From NCBI RefSeq assembly GCF_016862955.1, contig NZ_BONY01000041.1, forward strand, positions 1 through 64,000: a stretch of 64,000 nt of DNA, in the 5' to 3' direction. The DNA is from Rhizocola hellebori. GTDB taxonomy: Bacteria; Actinomycetota; Actinomycetes; Mycobacteriales; Micromonosporaceae. Both the position numbers and the translations under genes were made by a program. Shown here piece by piece: positions 16,651-25,135 of the stretch (positions are counted from its first letter, which is position 1; the number at the start of each line of letters is the position of its first letter). The notes below the pieces were generated by a model. It had not been told where the DNA came from and did not search any database. It saw only the letters and a program-made list of their open reading frames with translations.

Positions 16651-17769
16651 GTGGGTGATCTCTCCAAGCAGCCTCGCAGCGTCGAGATTGATTTTGGTGC
16701 GGGACCGGCGGTGCTCAACGCTGGGATCAAGGTCCTCGATTTGCGCGCGGGCAGGCACGGCATCGTGCCGGCCGACGGTCCGGTCAGGTGGGATGGGCTT
16801 GATGCGTTGCCGCAGCTGCTCACGGTGATGTGGGCTGGTCCCGGCCGCGGGATCGTCGAGGCTGTCGCGGCGCATCCGGGCATCAGGTTCCTGTACTGGT
16901 CTGATGCCGAAGGCGACATCGACCTCAGGGCGACGAGGCTGGGCACGGTGTGCGTCGACGGTCTGAAGCTGCGCAGTGTGCGCCTGCCAGCCTGCATCGA
17001 GTCGCTGTCGCTCGGGAGTGCGCGTGCGAATTTCGGTGCGGCGCCGCCCACCGCCACGGTGAGCGGGACGCTTCGCATCGACGCCCCGGATGCCGGTCAT
17101 CGGCTGGATCTGCGGCTGTTCCACTATGGTGCCGACGTCGTCATTCCGCAGGGCGTGCGACGCGCGTCGAGTCTGTGGGTGTGGGTCGGCGGGGAGATCT
17201 CCGCGGCGGTGCTTTCTACGCTGACCGATCTGGAGACACTGACGATCACCTTCGATCATGCTCCGGGCACCATTACCGATCTCGAGGCCCTGGGAAGGCT
17301 CACCACACTGCGCAGTCTGCAGCTCGACGAGGCCTACGGCTTGACGGTGGAAGAACTCCCGGAGCTGCCGGCCCTTCAAACGCTGGAACTCAACGGCACC
17401 AGACGCACCACGGCGGCCGCGGTCAAGGCCCGATATCGCGGCAGTGCCGTCGGCGTTCGCGTGTCGGGTGCCAAGACCGATGAATGGCTTGCGCTACATA
17501 TGGACAACCCCTTCCGCGATTGGATCGAAGATTCGAAAGGTTTCGGAAAGGCTGCCTGCTTGGCATACAACCGTGCACGGCAGGCAGCCGACGCGGAGCG
17601 CGCCTTGCGCGGGCTCGTCGCTGACCTCAACACCCTCCACGACAAGTACGAGATGATCGACACTCTTAGGCGCGAACAGGCTTGGGATGCCTACTGCGGC
17701 CTGGCTCGACAGCTCGAGGTGCCCGCTGAGCAGGCTGAAAGCTGGTTCGACGACGAGCGAAGATTTTAA
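16651..17769 (+). CDS. Leucine-rich-repeat-like hypothetical protein
   Basis: Protein of 372 residues, GTG start. The middle (about 190-270) has repeated LxxLxxLxIxxxxxxxI units: VLSTLTDLETLTITFDHAPG, TDLEALGRLTTLRSLQLDEA, VEELPELPALQTLELNGTRR. This suggests an LRR-type solenoid. The N-terminal 180 residues look like a diverged continuation. The C-terminal 90 residues are helical (KAACLAYNRARQAADAERAL, EMIDTLRREQAWDAYCGLAR) and may be a separate module. Function unknown. The last four bases overlap the convergent membrane-protein gene. Confidence 0.65.
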   Translation: MGDLSKQPRSVEIDFGAGPAVLNAGIKVLDLRAGRHGIVPADGPVRWDGLDALPQLLTVMWAGPGRGIVEAVAAHPGIRFLYWSDAEGDIDLRATRLGTVCVDGLKLRSVRLPACIESLSLGSARANFGAAPPTATVSGTLRIDAPDAGHRLDLRLFHYGADVVIPQGVRRASSLWVWVGGEISAAVLSTLTDLETLTITFDHAPGTITDLEALGRLTTLRSLQLDEAYGLTVEELPELPALQTLELNGTRRTTAAAVKARYRGSAVGVRVSGAKTDEWLALHMDNPFRDWIEDSKGFGKAACLAYNRARQAADAERALRGLVADLNTLHDKYEMIDTLRREQAWDAYCGLARQLEVPAEQAESWFDDERRF

Positions 17770-19112
17770 AGAATCCGTCTTACAATGCTGCCGGGTTCAT
17801 GTGAGATGCGCCTTCTGATCGCGGCGATGGCGGTGACCGCCGTCAAGACCCACAGCAGCGGTCCCCACGCCATGACGGCTGGGACCGTGAGATATCCGGT
17901 CCAGCCAAGGCTCACCACCATCGCGGCGGCGTGTCGCCAGGTGAGTTGCGTCGCCCGCAGCAGGTGAAACGCAGCGTAGGCGCAGGGCAGCAGCGACAGC
18001 ATGGCCACCAGCACGGCCGTCCGGGCGGGGGTGGGCCAGGTGCTGGACCAGTTGTTGCTATAGACGCCCACGGCCACACCGAGCGTGAAGTAGGTCGCCG
18101 CGCCTATGAGAGATGCCGTGAGCGAAGGACGGCCAAGGAGCAGCCCCAGCAACCCGAGAGCCGTCACGGTGGCAATCGAAGCGCTTGGCCAGGCACCATC
18201 GAGCGTCAGCGTGAGGAACAGCGTGTAGCCGGCGCCGCCGCCGAGTGCCAGCCCTGAAGCTCGCGAAGCCGTGCCTGACTGCCTGGACAGCCAGGAAAGC
18301 ATGGCGATCACGACACAGGTCGCCGTGACGACGTGCGCCAGCCTGCCAAATCGGGCCGCGGTCACATAATCGAGCCCGATCTGCCAGTTCACCGCGTCGA
18401 TCGGCCCGAACCAAGCTGCCGGCACGGCCAGCAGCAGCGCGGCATAAAGATATGGCCGCCCGCGCCGCAGGGCCAGCGTCATCATCGCCAGAACACCCAC
18501 TGCCACAACGATTCCGACGCGGGTCAGCACCGGCTGGTAGTAGCCCGGCAACGCTGGTTTGATCGGTGCGCACGTGACCGCGATGGCGGCGGCACTGGCC
18601 ACGATGTTGAGCCGCTGCTCAGCCGTTGGCTTGAGCATGCCGCCGCAGGTGATGAGCCCCAACACGATCAGCGGGACGACTATCCATAGTGGAGGCCGCT
18701 CGGCGCTGGTCGACAGCGCGGCGAACGGGGCTATCGCGGTTATCGCGACGGCCATGGCGACGGCGAACCTCCTCGCCACCATGGCTGCCAGCACCCAGGC
18801 CGCATAGACCGCCGGGCCGACTGTCGGGATGAGCGGCTCCACCTGCCACCACACGAACGCCGAAATCCCGGCGGCGATGGCCAGCGCCCAAGGGGCCGCG
18901 ATCGCGAGCCCAGCATCGAAGTCGGCGGTGACGCCCACCCGCCGCCGAGTCGCGTGGATGAGCAGATCAATGGCGTCGCGAAGCGTGGGGTAACGCTGGC
19001 CGGGGCGCGCTTCATCGAGCAGCGTCGACACGATCTCGTCCCCGCGCTCGGCCCGGTAGCCCGGCGGATAGGCCAGCAGCAGACGCCGACAGCGCCGCTC
19101 GAGTGGTGTCAT
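17766..19112 (-). CDS. Multi-spanning membrane protein of a second PadR operon
   Basis: Protein of 448 residues. The cytoplasmic N-terminal prefix (MTPLERRCRRLLLAYPPGYR, AERGDEIVSTLLDEA, about 1-60) is shared by many PadR-controlled actinobacterial membrane proteins. Eleven or so hydrophobic helices follow. Its ATG overlaps the PadR stop codon by four bases, so the pair is translationally coupled. It parallels the smaller pair at 9013-10172. No transporter signature is visible. Control by the PadR protein through the 19440-19493 repeat is likely. Confidence 0.75.
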   Translation of the reverse strand: MTPLERRCRRLLLAYPPGYRAERGDEIVSTLLDEARPGQRYPTLRDAIDLLIHATRRRVGVTADFDAGLAIAAPWALAIAAGISAFVWWQVEPLIPTVGPAVYAAWVLAAMVARRFAVAMAVAITAIAPFAALSTSAERPPLWIVVPLIVLGLITCGGMLKPTAEQRLNIVASAAAIAVTCAPIKPALPGYYQPVLTRVGIVVAVGVLAMMTLALRRGRPYLYAALLLAVPAAWFGPIDAVNWQIGLDYVTAARFGRLAHVVTATCVVIAMLSWLSRQSGTASRASGLALGGGAGYTLFLTLTLDGAWPSASIATVTALGLLGLLLGRPSLTASLIGAATYFTLGVAVGVYSNNWSSTWPTPARTAVLVAMLSLLPCAYAAFHLLRATQLTWRHAAAMVVSLGWTGYLTVPAVMAWGPLLWVLTAVTAIAAIRRRISHEPGSIVRRIL

Positions 19113-19426
19113 GCGGGCCGCTGCTTAAGCCGAGCTGTCGCGGCCGCCGCGTTGTGGCTCAGCCGGCGAGCTTCATCCTCAAGCGCCGTGACGCCGTCAT
19201 CCGTTAGTTCATAGAACCTGCGGAATCGTCCATCCACGATCTCCTCGTCCCCCACGGAGATGAGGCCCTGCTCGGTGAGCCGGTCCAAGGCGCCATAGAG
19301 CGTGCCTGGCCGCAGCTTCACGCGCCCGCTGGACAGCTCGGACACCTCCTGCATCACGCCATAGCCATGCTTAGGCCCGGCAGCCAGAGCGGTGAGGATC
19401 AGGAACGTCGGTTCTTGCATCCCCAT
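19109..19426 (-). CDS. PadR-family transcriptional regulator
   Basis: Protein of 105 residues with the complete small-PadR winged helix: FLILTALAAGPKHGYGVMQE, LRPGTLYGALDRLTEQGLIS, then wing and C-terminal helix RRFYELTDDGVTALEDEARR. The start at ATG 19426 lies 13 bases after the proximal arm of a perfect inverted repeat shared with the divergent gene at 19496. This is strong evidence for autoregulation together with control of the neighbour. An internal ATG two codons later is possible. The inducer is unknown. Confidence 0.85.
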   Translation of the reverse strand: MGMQEPTFLILTALAAGPKHGYGVMQEVSELSSGRVKLRPGTLYGALDRLTEQGLISVGDEEIVDGRFRRFYELTDDGVTALEDEARRLSHNAAAATARLKQRPA

Positions 19427-19439
19427 ATCGTACGGTCGC

Positions 19440-19493
19440 CGATATATAACGGCAATCTCTTGACAGCTATAGTACGTCTGCCGTTATATATCG
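19440..19493. promoter_or_regulatory. Perfect 15-bp inverted repeat, divergent operator-promoter for PadR
   Basis: CGATATATAACGGCA (19440-19454) is exactly mirrored by TGCCGTTATATATCG (19479-19493), with a 24-base spacer containing TTGACA at 19460-19465. Each arm contains TTATAT placed as a -10 element just before a start codon (19426 minus, 19496 plus). Both transcripts would therefore be nearly leaderless, with the operator covering both -10 boxes. The site belongs most plausibly to the adjacent PadR protein. Confidence 0.7.
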
Positions 19494-19495
19494 CT

Positions 19496-20857
19496 ATGCT
19501 GCTCGCACTGGCCGTCGGTCTCATCACCGCCATTGCCGTTCCCGTCACTCAACCCGGAATCGGCTGGCTCATCGGCTTCCTCGCCGTCGCCGCGCTGGTA
19601 TTCCGCCGCCGCCGCAGCTGGTGGCTGATCCCTGCGCTGCTCCTTGCCCTGCTCGCACTGTGGCGCTCGGCTGGCTGGATATTCAGCCTGGCCATGATCG
19701 CGGCCTTCGGCCTGCTGGCCGTGACCGTCCGCAACGGACGGTCGCATCGGGAGATATGGAGCGCCCTGCCGCTGTGGCTCACCGCTGGGCTGAGGGCGGT
19801 GCCGGATGCCACCCGGGCGCTCGCATCCTCCGGTCACCGGGTGGGCCGGATGATGCGGGGCATCATCATCGGCATAGCGCTGCTAGGCGTGTTCGGCTGG
19901 CTGCTCGCCTCGGCCGACCATGTCTTCGCCGGCTATCTCCACGACCTCAAGCCCGACGTCACGCTGGGACGGCTCGCTGGCGGAGCCTTCGTCTTCCTCG
20001 TCACGGTCGTGGTCTGCGTGGGAATTCAGGCACCCGATCCGGCCGAGACCACTGCGGCCGAGCGCGCGCCGTGGCGGCTCTCGGACTGGGCCATCCCGCT
20101 GGGCTTGCTCAACACATTGTTCGTTGCCTTCTGCATCGTTCAATTCACCGTCCTGTTTGGAGGGCACTACTATGTGCATGACAACGGCCCTACCTATGCG
20201 CAGTATGCGCGCAGCGGCTTTCTTCAGCTCGGGCTCGTCACCCTGCTCACGCTCCTCGTGGTGGCCGTCATCATCAGCCGCCTCGACCCACGGCACCTTT
20301 GGCACGCAAGGATTCTCGGTGGAGTGTTGTGCTGCCTCACCCTGGTTGTCGTGCTATCCGCGCTGAGACGCATGCAGGTTTACACCCAGGCATTCGGCTT
20401 CACCCGAAGCCGCCTCCTGTCAACCGCGCTCATCGTCTGGCTCGCGCTCATCCTGATCGCCGTGGTCGCGGTCGGCTTCAATCGCTGGCGGCCGCTGTTG
20501 GCCCGCCTCGTTCTGGGCACGGGAGTGCTTGTGCTGTTCGGTCTGCTGGCGATCAACCCGGATCGCTACATCGCCGAGACCGTCATCGGCCGCTACGAGC
20601 ACGATGGGCACCTCGACGCGCCGTACCTCACCAGCCTGTCGCCCGATGCGCTTTTTGAGCTCGACCGGCTACCGGAACCCAAACGGTCCTGCATCGCCTC
20701 ACGCATCCTTTCCACAAGACATGATTCTTGGTACGCATTCAGCCCGCCCCGCGCCGCAGCACGCACACTCTCCATCAGCCGAGCAGCGGACTTCGACTGC
20801 GCGCGCTACTTGGCTGTGGGCTACCGCTACGAGGGCAACTGGGTCGATCCAAAGTGA
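19496..20857 (+). CDS. DUF4153/DUF4173-type membrane protein
   Basis: Protein of 453 residues with about ten membrane helices. The segment around residues 105-150 (RMMRGIIIGIALLGVFGWLL, ASADHVFAGYLHDL) and FVAFCIVQFTVLFGGHYYV are characteristic of DUF4173 proteins, where LLxxFxxLFxSADPVF is the signature. A soluble C-terminal domain of about 90 residues follows with RYLAVGYRYEGNWVDPK at the end. Function unknown. ATG 19496 sits only three bases after the inverted repeat, so translation is probably from a leaderless transcript regulated by the divergent PadR protein. Confidence 0.8.
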   Translation: MLLALAVGLITAIAVPVTQPGIGWLIGFLAVAALVFRRRRSWWLIPALLLALLALWRSAGWIFSLAMIAAFGLLAVTVRNGRSHREIWSALPLWLTAGLRAVPDATRALASSGHRVGRMMRGIIIGIALLGVFGWLLASADHVFAGYLHDLKPDVTLGRLAGGAFVFLVTVVVCVGIQAPDPAETTAAERAPWRLSDWAIPLGLLNTLFVAFCIVQFTVLFGGHYYVHDNGPTYAQYARSGFLQLGLVTLLTLLVVAVIISRLDPRHLWHARILGGVLCCLTLVVVLSALRRMQVYTQAFGFTRSRLLSTALIVWLALILIAVVAVGFNRWRPLLARLVLGTGVLVLFGLLAINPDRYIAETVIGRYEHDGHLDAPYLTSLSPDALFELDRLPEPKRSCIASRILSTRHDSWYAFSPPRAAARTLSISRAADFDCARYLAVGYRYEGNWVDPK

Positions 20858-20879
20858 GCATCGCCGGCCGCGACGTTGG

Positions 20880-21449
20880 TCACCGATTTCCTCGGCCCAA
20901 TCGCGGGCAGTTGTGCTCGCGGGTCCACTGCAGCGCCTTTTCCACCGCTTCCGCGACATCCTGAACACCGGGCTCGCACGCCTGATGGCATTTGGTGCAT
21001 TTGACACTCACGCTGGTCGCGTCGATCGCCATGGCTTTGTCGCTGAACAGGAATCGCAGATCCAGCCCGTCTTGCGCGGTCTGGAGCGTGGCCAGGCGAG
21101 CACGGCGCAGGCCGACGGTGCCGGGCCGCTCCCGGTGCACCGGCGGGACGAGGAAGCGGGGGCGGTTGAACCCGTTGACATAGACCTGCAGCGCGTACAA
21201 GGCCACCCCGACACCCACCACCCAGGTAAAGTTTCTCACGTCAACCGCGGCGACGATCACTCCTATGTAGATCCAGGTGATCGGCAGCAGACCGGTCAAA
21301 TAGCTACGGTCGTGTATCAGGTACAGCGCCCTGAAGCCCAACCGCGAAGTCCAGGTCACCTCACCCCGCCAGACCCGGGGCACCTGCCACCACTTCCACC
21401 CCAGCCAGCCCACCGCGCCGAGCATCAGGATGCCTATCACTGGTTCCAC
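20880..21449 (-). CDS. Hypothetical membrane protein with a CxxC-containing tail
   Basis: Protein of 189 residues. Helix 1 is at 2-20 (PVIGILMLGAVGWLGWKWWQ), followed by a cytoplasmic stretch and two further helices at about 52-90 (GLLPITWIYIGVIVAAVDV, WVVGVGVALYALQVYVNG). The C-terminal 80 residues are soluble, with KCTKCHQACEPGVQDVAEAV, a Cys-x2-Cys-x3-Cys arrangement that could bind a metal. No family is recognised. It is convergent with the DUF4173 gene, 22 bases apart. Confidence 0.6.
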   Translation of the reverse strand: MEPVIGILMLGAVGWLGWKWWQVPRVWRGEVTWTSRLGFRALYLIHDRSYLTGLLPITWIYIGVIVAAVDVRNFTWVVGVGVALYALQVYVNGFNRPRFLVPPVHRERPGTVGLRRARLATLQTAQDGLDLRFLFSDKAMAIDATSVSVKCTKCHQACEPGVQDVAEAVEKALQWTREHNCPRLGRGNR

Positions 21450-21527
21450 ATCTACCCCTCCCGAGTCCGATCGCCACCTTAACGAGACGACGCAACGGAA
21501 GGGGTCGACCCTTGTCGCGGATGCAGC

Positions 21528-21554
21528 GCCGCCCCGCGCAAAACGCGGGGCGGC
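21528..21554 (-). terminator. Terminator of the arabinofuranosidase gene
   Basis: GCCGCCCCGCG / CGCGGGGCGGC, an 11-bp perfect stem with loop CAAAA, begins 17 bases downstream of the minus-strand stop codon. Confidence 0.7.
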
Positions 21555-21570
21555 TGTGTCCGTGAAGCGG

Positions 21571-23130
21571 CTACGGGGTCCAAGGGGCGGCGATCGCCCA
21601 GCTCACGTCGTCGCGCCAGAGGTTGGCGGAGTCGGTGGCCGCGGTGCCGCCGTTGAGGGAGATGTAGAGGTTGTTGTTGAAGTGGCGCACGTAGCGAGCG
21701 GGGAAGTTGGACGACCAGAATGAGTTGCCCTGGCCGTTCTGGCCGGCCTGGGCACAGAAGGTGGCATCGGAGGCGAAAAGGGCGGTGCCGTTGTTGCTGT
21801 GCATGAACAGCTGGAAGTTCTGATGCCGCAGGAAGTTGCCCGGGGTGTTGCGGGACTCGAACGAGCGGCAGGAGCTGTTGGCCAAGCCGGCCCGCACGAT
21901 CCAGGTCGCGTTGGCTTTGGCTGTGGCTGAGCTGGACGCGGTGACGACCTGCGTGGTCACGGTCGCGCCCGAGTGGCTGAGGTAGCGGGTGGTGCAGCAG
22001 GCCGTGGTGGCCCGTAGCGAGATGGTCGAGCCGACCGCCGGCCCGGCATTGGGCAATGACGAGGGTTGGTATCCGGCAGCGACGATGTTGGCCTGGACGG
22101 CGTTCTCGGTGGCGTCCGACGGGTACCCGGCGGTCATCGCGCCCTCGTAGAAGGTGCCTGTGGCGCCGACGCTGTTGTCTCCGCCGATGCCCAGGATGAT
22201 GGCGCCTTCCTTGCGCATGGGGTTATAGCCGGCGACGTTCGGGCGTGCGCCGTTGTAGAAAGTCGACAGGTTGCCCGACTGCGCGTTGCCGCCACGGATG
22301 GCCCAGTGGTTCGGTTCCCCCTTGACGATGGCGGTCAGGAACCGGTGGCTGATGCTCGGGTCGGCGGTGTTCTGGCGCGGGTTGGCACCCGAGAACAGGC
22401 CGTTTTCGAGGTCGGCCATGATCCACGGGCCGTTGCCGGAGCCGAAGCCCCACACCGTGTTGTTGCCGAAGTAGATCGCTTCCATCCGCCCGTTGCCGTT
22501 GTCGAGGCTGTTGGTCTCGGCGTTGCCATAGTCAAAACAGCAGCCGTTGTTGAAGTGCTGGCCGTTGAAGATGGCGTACATGCCCTCCGGCTGGTCGCCT
22601 GTGGCGATGCCGTTGGTGGAGTTGTCGCGGTATCCGGTGCCGGGTGCGATGAAGACGCCGTAGGCTCTGTTGCCGTTCAAGGTGACCGGCGCCGCGACGG
22701 CGTTGGCCAGGCTGTCGTTCCCGCCCGGAGCCGGGCCCGGGAACCCACCCGGCGGCGCCTGGGTCAGGTGGTTACCGCGTCCTGATTGGTCATAGATGAT
22801 GGAGATAAGGCAGCTTGTGTTGGCGCAGAACGAGTCCTGCGCCGCAGCGTTGGCGACGCCGCTCGCGGCCAGAACGCCGATGTTTTGGGTGGCGTTGTCC
22901 GACGCTCGCCGGACCTGGTAAAGCGAACCGGAGTAAGAGCTGAGAAGCGCCCTGGTGGTGCTGTGCGCGGCCACGCAGGGCGTCCCTCCGGCCGCGTAGA
23001 TGTCGCAGGGTCCCGTTGGGGCCGCAACTGAGGTGCCGACGCCCACGAGGACACTCGTGACCAGGGTGCCGACGGCGGTGACCGCCAGGATGGTGGTGCG
23101 TAGGCGTTGATAGCGCAGCGGTGATGCCAT
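21571..23130 (-). CDS. abfB: Secreted alpha-L-arabinofuranosidase, GH54 with CBM42
   Basis: Protein of 519 residues. The signal peptide is MASPLRYQRLRTTILAVTAV-GTLVTSVLVGVGTSVAA. The GH54 catalytic domain (about 37-360) opens with CDIYAAGGTPCVAAHSTTRA and includes CLISIIYDQSGRGNHL, CCFDYGNAETNSLDNGNGRM (the Glu of NAET is the likely nucleophile) and ILGIGGDNSVG (Asp, likely acid). A C-terminal AbfB/CBM42 arabinose-binding module (about 375-519) has ISLRATTACCTTRYLSHSG and FSRNT-like repeats. The enzyme releases arabinose side chains from arabinoxylan or arabinan. ATG 23130 is chosen because it begins the signal peptide. A LacI-type palindrome lies upstream. Confidence 0.9.
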   Translation of the reverse strand: MASPLRYQRLRTTILAVTAVGTLVTSVLVGVGTSVAAPTGPCDIYAAGGTPCVAAHSTTRALLSSYSGSLYQVRRASDNATQNIGVLAASGVANAAAQDSFCANTSCLISIIYDQSGRGNHLTQAPPGGFPGPAPGGNDSLANAVAAPVTLNGNRAYGVFIAPGTGYRDNSTNGIATGDQPEGMYAIFNGQHFNNGCCFDYGNAETNSLDNGNGRMEAIYFGNNTVWGFGSGNGPWIMADLENGLFSGANPRQNTADPSISHRFLTAIVKGEPNHWAIRGGNAQSGNLSTFYNGARPNVAGYNPMRKEGAIILGIGGDNSVGATGTFYEGAMTAGYPSDATENAVQANIVAAGYQPSSLPNAGPAVGSTISLRATTACCTTRYLSHSGATVTTQVVTASSSATAKANATWIVRAGLANSSCRSFESRNTPGNFLRHQNFQLFMHSNNGTALFASDATFCAQAGQNGQGNSFWSSNFPARYVRHFNNNLYISLNGGTAATDSANLWRDDVSWAIAAPWTP

Positions 23131-23320
23131 GGTCGACCTTCTTCCTGTGCGTAGGGCGGCTCGGTCGGACCGTCGCCGGGCACGAATCCACCGGCGCGTC
23201 GACCGGGCGGCCCGCAGGCAAAGCCAACTCATCCGTCAACACGGGGGACCTGACGGCGCAAAACATCAATGAATGAACGACCGGCGACCGAACCTCTTTC
23301 CATTAAGGGACAAACGAGTC

Positions 23321-23346
23321 CGTCTATGTTAGCGCTAACATAGACG
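23321..23346. promoter_or_regulatory. 26-bp perfect palindrome, LacI-family-type operator
   Basis: The half-site CGTCTATGTTAGC is followed by its exact complement GCTAACATAGACG, with no spacer. The core GTTAGCGCTAAC, centred on a CpG-type GCGC step, is the usual form of LacI-family sugar-regulator operators. It lies about 190 bases upstream of the arabinofuranosidase start, so the transcript would have a long leader. No LacI-type gene is in the window. Confidence 0.65.
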
Positions 23347-23430
23347 AAACAATCGCCGCCCACAATGGCCCGAGTCGCCTACCGCGGCCCAGCATCCGTC
23401 GCTGCCGCTGGAAGGCCGCCAACGCGAAAG

Positions 23431-23697
23431 TCAGGGCCCATGGCGGATCCTGCTGACAAGGGTGTCGTCAGGACGGGCGTGGGCTACCGGCAGCACCTCG
23501 GTGACCAGTGGACGCAGTTCGGCGCGGTTCTCCTCGACGCGCATGATCATCAGAGCTGCGCGGCCTTGCCAGCTGCGCCGGGCCTGACGGTCGTTGCGCT
23601 GCTCACCGGACGGCCGTTCCGGCGGTATGAGACCGAGCAGGTCGAGCACCTCATCGAGGCAGCTGTCATAACGCTCGAACCGATTCTCGTCCACCAT
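23431..23697 (-). CDS. Hypothetical small protein
   Basis: Protein of 88 residues (MVDENRFERYDSCLDEVLDL, then RQARRSWQGRAALMIMRVEE), mostly helical and charged. Codon use matches neighbouring genes, and GGAG lies five bases before ATG 23697. The frame is open further upstream but with poorer codons. No family is recognised. Confidence 0.5.
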   Translation of the reverse strand: MVDENRFERYDSCLDEVLDLLGLIPPERPSGEQRNDRQARRSWQGRAALMIMRVEENRAELRPLVTEVLPVAHARPDDTLVSRIRHGP

Positions 23698-23945
23698 CGA
23701 ACTCCACTGTTGGCAGGGCCACCACTCAAACCCGTGATCCGTTGCGGCGCAACCATCTTGGTTGGTTCTCCGATGGCCGGTATGATGGCCGGTGGCGTGC
23801 GTCCGCGCCGAACCTCCGGCGACCCGCCCCAGCCGGGTCACCTCAGGAGGCAAAGGGAGGTCCACCTCTCGGCCGGGTTTATTGTCGATCGTGTGGCCGC
23901 CGCACCGGTCGCTGGGGGATCTGCGACGGCACGCAGGAGACGACT

Positions 23946-25058
23946 ATGACCAAGAAGGCCGATTTCAAACAGCGCGTGCGCGCCCGAATGATCAAGACAG
24001 GCGAGTCCTATGCGACCGCCCGCAGCCATCTCGTTGCCGGGCAGGCGGGTCTTCCGGCCGCCTCAGCGATGCTGGCAGCTCTGCACGTGAGCAATGGTGA
24101 TTGCACGGACCTGCCGGGGACAGGGCTGGCGTCCCAGGTGGTGTACTGGCGTGACTCGCTGCACGAGGGGCCGGTGCCAGCGGTAGGCCCCGAGGAGCTT
24201 CGCCAGATCAGAGCCGCCTTTCTGGTGGGGGCGCGGGTGGACGACCGCGCGGAGGGCATGGAAATGTTCGCCGAGCGCGACCGCGTTCTGGCGGCCAACC
24301 GCGGCGGCGAGTACGTGCTGTGGTTTGAGGCGGATCTGTATGACCAGCTGCAGATCATTCAGATTCTCGCTCGGCTCGCCGGCCTCGGGGTGCCGGCACA
24401 ACGGATCACCCTGATCTGCATCGGGGAACATCCCAGCATCGCCCGCTTCGGCGGTCTGGGCGAGCTGACCGCCGAGCAGCTACGCGAGCTGCCAGCCACG
24501 AACGCACGCATCCAGCTGACCGGTGCCGCGTTGCGGCTGGCAACCGACGCATGGGCCGCATTCTGCGCGCCGACACCCGAAGGCCTGCGCGCCATCGCCG
24601 AGAGCCGGTCAAGGGAGCTGCGGTTTCTGGGCGAGGCGTTCGACCGCCTCAGCAGGGAGTACCCGTCGGCTCGCGACGGGTTGTCGCTGACCGAAAGGCG
24701 TATCCTGGCCGCGGTCGCCGACGGCGCAGGCAACGCCGGTGCGGCGTTCGTTCGCGCCGCCGCAAGGGAAACGCGCCCCTACCTTGGGGACTCGTGGTGC
24801 TTCGCCATGATGGAACGCATGGCGCAGGCCAAAGTCCCGCTCCTTCACACCGAGCCGCCGCAACCACCGGTTGGTCGCGAAACCAGCCTGCGCCTGACAG
24901 AAGCAGGAGCACAGGTGCTCGCCGGCACGGCCGACCACGTCACGCTCAACGGCGTCGACCGGTGGATCGGCGGGGTGCACCTGCAAGGCCACCAAATACC
25001 TTGGCGCTGGGACGATGCCACCGAAACCATCACCAGCACTCGAAAGCCCGGTGTCTGA
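23946..25058 (+). CDS. DUF1835 domain protein
   Basis: Protein of 370 residues. A basic N-terminal segment (MTKKADFKQRVRARMIKTGE, SYATARSHL) precedes the DUF1835 domain at about 40-160 (LHVSNGDCTDLPGTGLASQV, VYWRDSLHEGPVPAVG, FEADLYDQLQIIQILARL). The C-terminal half contains a winged-helix-like region (LSLTERRILAAVADGAGNAG, ETSLRLTEAGAQVLAG). DUF1835 proteins are uncharacterised; the W/YRDxLxEGPVP motif is invariant in them. AGGAGA five bases before ATG 23946 fixes the start. Confidence 0.8.
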   Translation: MTKKADFKQRVRARMIKTGESYATARSHLVAGQAGLPAASAMLAALHVSNGDCTDLPGTGLASQVVYWRDSLHEGPVPAVGPEELRQIRAAFLVGARVDDRAEGMEMFAERDRVLAANRGGEYVLWFEADLYDQLQIIQILARLAGLGVPAQRITLICIGEHPSIARFGGLGELTAEQLRELPATNARIQLTGAALRLATDAWAAFCAPTPEGLRAIAESRSRELRFLGEAFDRLSREYPSARDGLSLTERRILAAVADGAGNAGAAFVRAAARETRPYLGDSWCFAMMERMAQAKVPLLHTEPPQPPVGRETSLRLTEAGAQVLAGTADHVTLNGVDRWIGGVHLQGHQIPWRWDDATETITSTRKPGV

Positions 25059-25059
25059 A

Positions 25060-25106
25060 GCCCGTCAACACCGTCTTGGAGCTGTGGCGAGACGGTGTTG
25101 ACGGGC
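25060..25106. terminator. Strong bidirectional terminator
   Basis: A perfect 17-bp stem, GCCCGTCAACACCGTCT with AGACGGTGTTGACGGGC, and a 13-base loop lie exactly between two convergent genes (stops at 25058 and 25136). Confidence 0.8.
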
Positions 25107-25135
25107 AAGCCAGTCATCGAATTCGTTTCCCGAGG

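Noticed and set aside
15955-17379. A 474-residue deaminase with a long N-terminal extension
   Set aside because: The extension runs antisense to the LRR-like gene and lacks any domain; ATG 16605 gives a normal deaminase.
21571-23232. Longer arabinofuranosidase start at 23232
   Set aside because: It would put 34 Arg-rich residues before the signal peptide, which should be at the N-terminus.
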